From the NCBI RefSeq assembly GCF_043290135.1, contig NC_134707.1, positions 136,959,319 through 137,023,318 on the forward strand: 64,000 bases of DNA, in the 5' to 3' direction. How positions within the stretch are numbered: the stretch's first letter is position 1; the number at the start of each line of letters is the position of its first letter. Position numbers and translations under genes: made by a program. The stretch is from Rhipicephalus microplus. Lineage: Eukaryota > Arthropoda > Arachnida > Ixodida > Ixodidae. The notes below the pieces were generated by a model. That model was given only the letters and a program-made list of their open reading frames with translations, ran no database searches and was not told the origin of the DNA. Positions 56,296 to 64,000 of the stretch are shown piece after piece.

Positions 56296-56724
56296 ATAGC
56301 CGTTCTGGAATGCGCACGCGCATACTCGTTTTTGAATGCGCACACGCATACTCGTATTTAAATGCACACGCGCATGCTCGTTTTGGAATAGCCACGTGCG
56401 TACTCGTTTTGGAATGCGCACGCGCATACTCGTTTTTAAATAGGCACGCGCGTACTCGTTTTTGAATGCGCACGCGCATTTTTGTTTTTGAATGCACACG
56501 CGCGTACTCGTTTTGGAATGCACACACACATACTCGTTTCGGAATACGCACGCGCATACTCGTTTTGGAATGCGCACGTGCATACTCGTTTTGGAAAGCG
56601 CACGCGCATAGTCGTTTTTGAATGCGCACGCGCGTACTCGTTTTTGAATGCGCACGCGCATACTCGTTTTGGAATGCGCACGCACATACTCGTTTTTGAA
56701 ACTGCAAGTGCGTACTCGTTTTTT
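54315..56724. repeat. 2826-bp higher-order repeat H, copy 2
   Basis: Adjacent copy of 51489-54314. It ends where T6AATG (53893, copy 1) is replaced by T6ATG at about 56719, after which the sequence follows repeat F instead (for example 48370). This marks a junction between two block types. Confidence 0.84.
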
Positions 56725-59700
56725 ATGCGCACGTGCATATTCGTTTTGGAATATGCACGAGCATACTTGTTTTTGAATGCGCACGCCCATACTCGTTTTG
56801 GAACGCGCATGCGCATACTTTTTTTTGAATAGGCACACGCATACTCGTTTTTGATTGCACACGTGTATACTCGTTTTTGAATGCGCACACGCATACTCCT
56901 ATTTGAATGCACACGCGCATACTCGTTTTGGAATAGGCACGTGCATACTCGTTTTTGAATGCGCACGCGCATACGCGTTTTTGAACAGGCACACGCGTAC
57001 TCGTTTTTGAATGCGCACGCGCATACTCGTTTTTGGATGCACACGCGCATACTCGTTTTGGAATAGGCACGCGCATACTCGTTTTTGAATGCACACGCGC
57101 ATACTCGTTTGGGAATAGGCACGCGCATACTCGTTTTTGAATGCGCACACGCATACTCGTATTTAAATGCACACGCGCATGCTCGTTTTGGAATAGCCAC
57201 GTGCATACTCGTTTTTGAATGCACACGCGCATACTCGTTTTAGAATACACACGCTTGTACTCGTTTTTGAATGCGCACGCGCATACTCGTTTTTGAATGC
57301 ACATGCGCATACTCGTTTTGGAATAAGCACGCGCATACTCGTTTTTGAACGCGCACACGCATACTCGTTTTTGAATGCACACGCGCATACTCGTTTTGGA
57401 ATAGGCACGTGCGTACTCGTTTTTGAATGCGCACGCGCATACTCGTTTTTGAATAGGCGCGCGCGTACTCGTTTTTGAATGCGCACGCGCATACTCGTTT
57501 TTGAATGCACACGCGCATACTCGTTTCAGAATAGGCACGCGCATACTCGTTTTTGAATGCGCACAGGCATACTCGTATTTGAATGCACACGCGCATACTC
57601 GTTTTGGAATAGGCACGTGCATACTCGTTTTTGAATGCGCACGCGCATACGCGTTTTTGAACAGGCACACGCGTACTTGTTTTTGAATGCGCACGCGCAG
57701 ACTCGTTTTGAATGCGCACGCGCATACCCACTTTTGAATGCCCAGCGCACACTCGTTTCAGAATACGCACGCGCATACTCGTTTTGGAATGTGCACGCGC
57801 ATACTCGTTTTTGAATGCGCACGCGCGTACTCGTTTTTGAATGCGCACGCGCATACTCGTTTGGGAATATGCACGAGCATACTTGTTTTTGAATGCGCAC
57901 GCGCATACTCGTTTTGGAATAGGCACGCGCGTACTCGTTTTTGAATGCGCACGTGCATACTCGTTTTGGAATAGGCACGTGCATACTCGTTTTTGAATGC
58001 GCACGCACACACCCGTTTTTGAACAGGCACACGCGTACTCGTTTTTGAATGCGCACGCGTATACTCGTTTTGAATACGCACGCGCATACTCGTTTTTGAA
58101 TGCACACGTGCATACTCGTTTCGGAATACGCTCGCGCATACTCGTTTTTGAATGCGCACGCGCATACTCGTTTGGGAATATGCACGAGCATACTTGTTTT
58201 TGAATGCGCACGCGCATACTCGTTTTGGAATAGGCACGCGCGTACTCGTTTTTGAATGCGCACGTGCATACTCGTTTTGGAATAGGCACGTGCATACTCG
58301 TTTTTGAATGCGCACGCGCACACTCGTTTTTGAACAGGCACACGCGTACTCGTTTTTGAATGCGCACGCGTATACTCGTTTTGAATACGCACGCGCATAC
58401 TCGTTTTTGAATGCACACGTGCATACTCGTTTCGGAATACGCTCGCGCATACTCGTTTTGGAATGCGCACGCGCATACTCGTTTTTGAATGCGCACGCGC
58501 GTACTCGTTTTTGAATGCGCACGCGTACTCGTTTTTCAATGCGTACGCGCATATTTGTTTTCGAATCCGCACGCGCATACTCGTTTTTGAATGCGCACGC
58601 ACATGCTCGTTTCGGAATAGGCACGTGCATACCCGTTTTGGAATGCGCACACGCATACTCGTATTTGAATGCACACGCGCATACTCGTTTTGGAATAGGC
58701 ACGTGCGTACTCGTTTTTGAATGCGCACGCGCATACGCGTTTTTGAACAGGCACACGCGTACTTGTTTTTGAATGCGTACGCGTTTACTCGTTTTGAATG
58801 AACATGCGCATACTTGTTTTTGAATGCACACGCACAAACTCGTTTCGGAATACGCACGCGCATACTCGTTTTGGAATGCGCACGCGCATAGTCGTTTTTG
58901 AATGCGCACGCGCGTGCTCGTTTTTGAATGCGCACGCGCATACTCGTATTTGATTGCACACGCACATACTCGTTTTGGAATAGGCACGTGCGTACTCGTT
59001 TTTGAATGCGCACGCGCATACGCGTTTTTGAACAGGCACTCGCGTACTTGTTTTTGAATGCGCACGCGCATACTCGCTTTTGACTGCACACGCGCACACT
59101 CGTTTCGGAATACGCACGCGCATACTCGTTTTGGAATGCACACGCGCATACTCGTTTTTGAATGCGCACGCGCGTACTCGTTTTTGAATGCGCACGCGCA
59201 TACTCGTATTTGAATGCACACGCGCATACTCGTTTTGGAATAGGCACGTGCGTAATTGTTTTTGAATGCGCACGCGCATACGCGTTTTTTAACAGGCACA
59301 CGCGTACTCGTTTTTGATTGCGTACGCGTATACTCGTTTTGAATGCACACGCGCATACTCGTTTTTGAATGCGCACGCACATGCTCGTTTTGGAATAGGC
59401 ACGTGCATACCCGTTTTGGAATGCGCCCGCACATACTCGTTTTTGAAACTGCAAGTGAGTACTCGTTTTTTAATGCACACGCGCATTCTCGTTTTGGAAT
59501 GGGCACCCACATACTCGTTTTTGAATGCACACGCGCATACTCATTTTTGAATGCGCGCACGCATACTCCTTTTTGAATGCACACGCACATACTCATTTCG
59601 GAATAGGCACGTGCATAGCCGTTTTGGAATGCGCACGCACATACTCGTTTTTGAAACTGCAAGTGCGTACTCGTTTTTTAATGCACACGCGCTTACTCGT

Positions 59701-61267
59701 TTTGGACTATGCACGAGCATACTTGTTTTTGAATGCGTACGCGCATAATCGTTTTTGAATAGGCACACGCATATTCGTTTTTGATTGCACACGTGCATAC
59801 TCGTTTTTGAATGCGCACGCGCATACGAGTTTTTTAACAGGCCCACGCGTACTCGTTTTTGAATGCGCACGCGTATAATCGTTTTGAATGCGCACGCGCA
59901 TACTCGTTTTTGAACAGGCACACGCGTACTCGTTTTTGAATGCGCACGCGTATACTCGTTTTGAATGCGCACGCGCATACTCGTTTTTGAATGCACACGC
60001 GCATACTCGTTTCGGAATACGCTCACGCATACTCGTTTTAGAATGCGCATGCGCATACTCGTTTTTGAATACGCTCGTTTGTACTCGTTTTTGAATTCGC
60101 ACGCGCATACTCGTTTTTGAATGCACATGCGCATACTCGTTTTGGAACGCGCATGCGCATACTTTTTTTTGAATAGGCACACGCATACTCGTTTTTGATT
60201 GCACACGTGTATACTCGTTTTTGAATGCGCACACGCATACTCCTATTTGAATGCACACGCGCATACTCGTTTTGGAATAGGCACGTGCATACTCGTTTTT
60301 GAATGCGCACGCGCATACGCGTTTTTGAACAGGCACACGCGTACTCGTTTTTGAATGCGCACGCGCATATTCGTTTTTGGATGCACACGCGCATACTCGT
60401 TTTGGAATAGGCACGCGCATACTCGTTTTGGAATGCACACGCGCATACTCGTTTGGGAATAGGCACGCGCATACTCGTTTTTGAATGCGCACACGCATAC
60501 TCGTATTTAAATGCACACGCGCATGCTCGTTTTGGAATAGCCACGTGCATACTCGTTTTTGAATGCACACGCGCATACTCGTTTCGGAATACAATCGCGC
60601 ATACTCGTTTTAGAATACACACGCTTGTACTCGTTTTTGAATGCGCACGCGCATACGCGTTTTTGAACAGGCACACGCGTACTTGTTTTTGAATGCGCAC
60701 GCGCAGACTCGTTTTGAATGCGCACGCGCATACTCACTTTTGAATGCCCAGCACACACTCGTTTCAGAATACCCACGCGCATACTCGTTTTGGAATGCGC
60801 ACGCGCATACTCGTTTTTGAATGCGCACGCGCGTACTCGTTTTTGAATGCGCACGCGCATACTCGTTTTGGAATATGCACGAGCATACTTGTTTTTGAAT
60901 GCGCACGCGCATACTCGTTTTGGAATAGGCACGCGCGTACTCGTTTTTGAATGCGCACGTGCATACTCGTTTTGGAATAGGCACGTGCATACTCGTTTTG
61001 AATGCGCACGCGCACACTCGTTTTTGAACAGGCACACGCGTACTCGTTTTTGAATGCGCACGCGTATACTCGTTTTGAATGCGCACGCGCATACTCGTTT
61101 TTGAATGCACACGTGCTTACTCGTTTCGGAATATGCTCGCGCATACTCGTTTTGGAATGCGCACGCGCATACTCGTTTTTGAATGCACACGCGCGTACTC
61201 GTTTTTGAATGCGCACGCGTACTCGTTTTTGAATGCGTACGCGCATACTTCTTTTTGAATGCGCACG

Positions 61268-61811
61268 CGCATACTCGTTTTTGAATGCGCACGCACATGC
61301 TCGTTTCGGAATAGGAACGTGCATACCCGTTTTGGAATGCGCACACGCATACTCGTATTTGAATGCACACGCGCATACTCGTTTTGGAATAGACACGTGC
61401 GTACTCGTTTTTGAATGCGCACGCGCATACGCGTTTTTGAACAGGCACACGCGTACTTGTGTTTGAATGCGTACGCGTTTACTCGTTTTGAATGAACACG
61501 CGCATACTTGTTTTTGAATGCACACGCACATACTCGTTTCGGAATACGCACGCGCATACTCGTTTTGTAATGCGCACGCGCATAGTCGTTTTTGAATGCG
61601 CACACGCACACTCGTATTTGAATGCACACGCGCGTACTCGTTATTTAATGCGCACGCGCACACTCGTATTTGAATGCACACGCGCATACTCGTTTTGGAA
61701 TAGGCACGTGCATAATTGTTTTTGAATGCGCTCGCGCATACGCGTTTTTTAACAGGCACACGCGTACTCGTTTTTGAATGCGTACGCGTATACTCGTTTT
61801 GAATGCACACG
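61268..61811. repeat. 544-bp nested tandem duplication, copy 1
   Basis: The order of units repeats at 61812-62387 with an offset of 544 bp, including the GGAATAGGAACGTGCA, TACTTGTGTTTG, GAATGAACACGCGCA and TCGTTATTTAATG units. No such duplication is seen at the corresponding place in repeat H copies 1 and 2, so it is a late event. Confidence 0.86.
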
Positions 61812-62387
61812 CGCATACTCGTTTTTGAATGCGCACGCACATGCTCGTTTCGGAATAGGAACGTGCATACCCGTTTTGGAATGCGCACACGCATACTCGT
61901 ATTTGAATGCACACGCGCATACTCGTTTTGGAATAGACACGTGCGTACTCGTTTTTGAATGCGCACGCGCATACGCGTTTTTGAACAGGCACACGCGTAC
62001 TTGTGTTTGAATGCGTACGCGTTTACTCGTTTTGAATGAACACGCGCATACTTGTTTTTGAATGCACACGCACATACTCGTTTCGGAATACGCACGCGCA
62101 TACTCGTTTTGTAATGCGCACGCGCATAGTCGTTTTTGAATGCGCACGCGCACACTCGTATTTGAATGCACACGCGCGTACTCGTTATTTAATGCGCACG
62201 CGCACACTCGTATTTGAATGCACACGCGCATACTCGTTTTGGAATAGGCACGTGCATAATTGTTTTTGAATGCGCACGCGCATACGCGTTTTTTAACAGG
62301 CACACGCGTACTCGTTTTTGAATGCGTACGCGTATACTCGTTTTGAATGCACACGCGCATACTCGTTTTTGAATGCGCACGCACATG
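61812..62387. repeat. 544-bp nested tandem duplication, copy 2
   Basis: Second copy of 61268-61811. It ends near 62387 where TGCTCGTTTCGG is replaced by TGCTCGTTTTGG and the sequence returns to the main block order. Confidence 0.86.
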
Positions 62388-64000
62388 CTCGTTTTGGAAT
62401 AGGCACGTGCATACCCGTTTTGGAATGCGCCCGCACATACTCGTTTTTGAAACTGCAAGTGCGTACTCGTTTTTTAATGCACACGCGCATTCTCGTTTTG
62501 GAATGGGCACCCACATACTCGTTTTTGAATGCACACGCGCATACTCGTTTTTGAATGCGCACACGCATACTCGTTTTTGAATGCACACGCACATACTCAT
62601 TTCGGAATAGGCACGTGCATAGCCGTTTTGGAATGCGCACGCGCATACTCGTTTTTGAATGCGCACACGCATACTCGTATTTAAATGCACACGCGCATGC
62701 TCGTTTTGGAATAGCCACGTGCGTACTCGTTTTGGAATGCGCACGCGCATACTCGTTTTTAAATAGGCACGCGCGTACTCGTTTTTGAATGCGCACGCGC
62801 ATTTTTGTTTTTGAATGCACACGCCCGTACTCGTTTTGGAATGCACACACACATACTCGTTTCGGAATACGCACGCGCATACTCGTTTTGGAATGCGCAC
62901 GTGCATACTCGTTTTGGAAAGCGCACGCGCATAGTCGTTTTTGAATGCGCACGCGCGTACTCGTTTTTGAATGCGCACGCGCATACTCGTTTTGGAATGC
63001 GCACGCACATACTCGTTTTTGAAACTGCAAGTGCGTACTCGTTTTTTATGCGCACGTGCATATTCGTTTTGGAATATGCACGAGCATACTTGTTTTTGAA
63101 TGCGCACGCCCATACTCGTTTTGGAACGCGCATGCGCATACTTTTTTTTGAATAGGCACACGCATACTCGTTTTTGATTGCACACGTGTATACTCGTTTT
63201 TGAATGCGCACACGCATACTCCTATTTGAATGCACACGCGCATACTCGTTTTGGAATAGGCACGTGCATACTCGTTTTTGAATGCGCACGCGCATACGCG
63301 TTTTTGAACAGGCACACGCGTACTCGTTTTTGAATGCGCACGCGCATACTCGTTTTTGGATGCACACACGCATACTCGTTTTGGAATAGGCACGCGCATA
63401 CTCGTTTTTGAATGCACACGCGCATACTCGTTTGGGAGTAGGCACGCGCATACTCGTTTTTGAATGCGCACACGCATACTCGTATTTAAATGCACACGCG
63501 CATGCTCGTTTTGGAATAGCCACGTGCATACTCGTTTTTGAATGCACACGCGCATACTCGTTTCGGAATACGCTCGCGCATACTCGTTTTAGAATACACA
63601 CGCTTGTACTCGTTTTTGAATGCGCACGCGCATACTCGTTTTTGAATGCACATGCGCATACTCGTTTTGGAATAAGCACGCGCATACTCGTTTTTGAACG
63701 CGCACACGCATACTCGTTTTTGAATGCACACGCGCATACTCGTTTTGGAATAGGCACGTGCGTACTCGTTTTTGAATGCGCACGCGCATACTCGTTTTTG
63801 AATAGGCGCGCGCGTACTCGTTTTTGAATGCGCACGCGCATACTCGTTTTTGAATGCACACGCGCATACTCGTTTCAGAATAGGCACGCGCATACTCGTT
63901 TTTGAATGCGCACAGGCATACTCGTATTTGAATGCACACGCGCATACTCGTTTTGGAATAGGCACGTGCATACTCGTTTTTGAATGCGCACGCGCATACG

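Larger units (their letters stand above)
1..64000. repeat. 26-bp tandem satellite array filling the whole window
   Basis: Every line of the window is made of head-to-tail copies of one 26-bp unit. Its T-rich half reads TACTCGTTTTTGAA and its GC-rich half TGCGCACGCGCA; 799-824 is a perfect copy. The consensus is 50% GC with four CpGs. Units of 25 bp (T4GAA in place of T5GAA or T4GGAA, as at 877-901) and 24 bp (14392-14415) are interspersed. All units face the same way; I found no inversion, spacer or unrelated insertion. Common variants carry GGAATAGGCACGTGCA, GAATGCACACGCGCA, CGGAATACGCTCGCGCA, GAACAGGCACACGCG, GAATGCGTACGCGTA or GAAACTGCAAGTGCG after the T-tract. The array continues past both ends. 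Satellite or macrosatellite DNA of a eukaryote is the best reading; the host and locus cannot be told from sequence alone. Confidence 0.98.
56296..64000. repeat. 8.35-kb higher-order repeat G, copy 2 (runs off the window)
   Basis: Second copy of 47950-56295, continuing to the window end. It includes the 311-bp internal duplication (57997 and 58308), an extra stretch of about 285 bp at 58785-59070 and a private 544-bp tandem duplication at 61268-62387. From about 62400 it follows 56080-57680 at an offset of 6323 bp. Confidence 0.8.

Noticed and set aside
1..64000. CRISPR array
   Set aside because: The repeat length of 26 bp is in range, but units are contiguous with no spacers, and no cas genes are present.
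1..64000. Telomere made of simple repeats
   Set aside because: None of the usual short telomere motifs (TTAGGG, TTTAGGG, TTAGG, TTAGGC) is repeated here. A subtelomeric or unusual complex-repeat chromosome end cannot be ruled out from sequence alone.
1..64000. tRNA, rRNA or other structured RNA genes
   Set aside because: No stretch departs from the 26-bp unit long enough to hold such a gene. Short palindromes such as TGCGCATGCGCA belong to the unit.
1..64000. Transposable element or internal repeats of one
   Set aside because: No terminal inverted repeats, target duplications, long terminal repeats or transposase/reverse-transcriptase motifs are visible. The unit could have started inside an element, but nothing here shows it.
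1..64000. Assembly or simulation artefact
   Set aside because: The graded mixture of private single-base changes, unit-length changes and nested duplications at many scales looks like natural satellite evolution. Copy numbers of the nearly identical blocks (1940 bp, 4.2 kb, 8.35 kb) still depend on read length and could be wrong.

Overview
The whole 64 kb window is one uninterrupted tandem repeat. I see no gene, RNA gene, mobile element or unique-sequence island, and the array runs off both ends. The basic unit is 26 bp. It has a T-rich half (TACTCGTTTTTGAA) and a GC-rich half (TGCGCACGCGCA); a perfect copy lies at 799-824. Roughly 2,470 units fit in the window, all in the same orientation, with scattered 25-bp and 24-bp length variants (for example 877-901 and 14392-14415).

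This looks like eukaryotic satellite or macrosatellite DNA, of the kind found in heterochromatin, subtelomeres, centromere flanks or sex/B chromosomes. Nothing in the sequence identifies the species or the chromosomal location. No simple telomere repeat, alpha-satellite-like unit or transposon is present.

The array is organised at several scales above the 26-bp unit. Variant units recur in fixed order and form higher-order blocks that have been duplicated, mostly in tandem. The main ones are: about 3.9 kb (1224-5109, then 5110-8490); about 2.2-2.3 kb (7974-10164 and 10664-12984); about 2.4 kb (16339-17460 and 18751-19794); 1791 bp spacing (22610-23425 and 24401-25216); 1940 bp (32730-34669, 34670-36609, then a partial copy to 37195); 4.2-4.5 kb in three copies (36837-41344, 41345-45518, 45519-49750); 2826 bp (51489-54314, 54315-56724); and about 8.35 kb (47950-56295, then 56296 to the end). 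Smaller nested tandem duplications of 572, 544 and 311 bp lie inside these. This is the pattern expected from repeated unequal crossing-over or amplification.

The many long open reading frames, up to 1,222 codons on the minus strand, are by-products. The reverse complement of the unit has no stop codon in any frame, and 26 is not a multiple of 3, so every frame reads the same 26-residue peptide. I do not annotate any of them as genes.

The most interesting properties are in the unit itself. The GC-rich half matches the consensus of the animal transcription factor NRF1 exactly. It sits in a 16-bp alternating purine-pyrimidine run that could form Z-DNA. The unit has four CpGs, and most of the variation between units is exchange of CG, TG and CA, as expected if the array is or was methylated.
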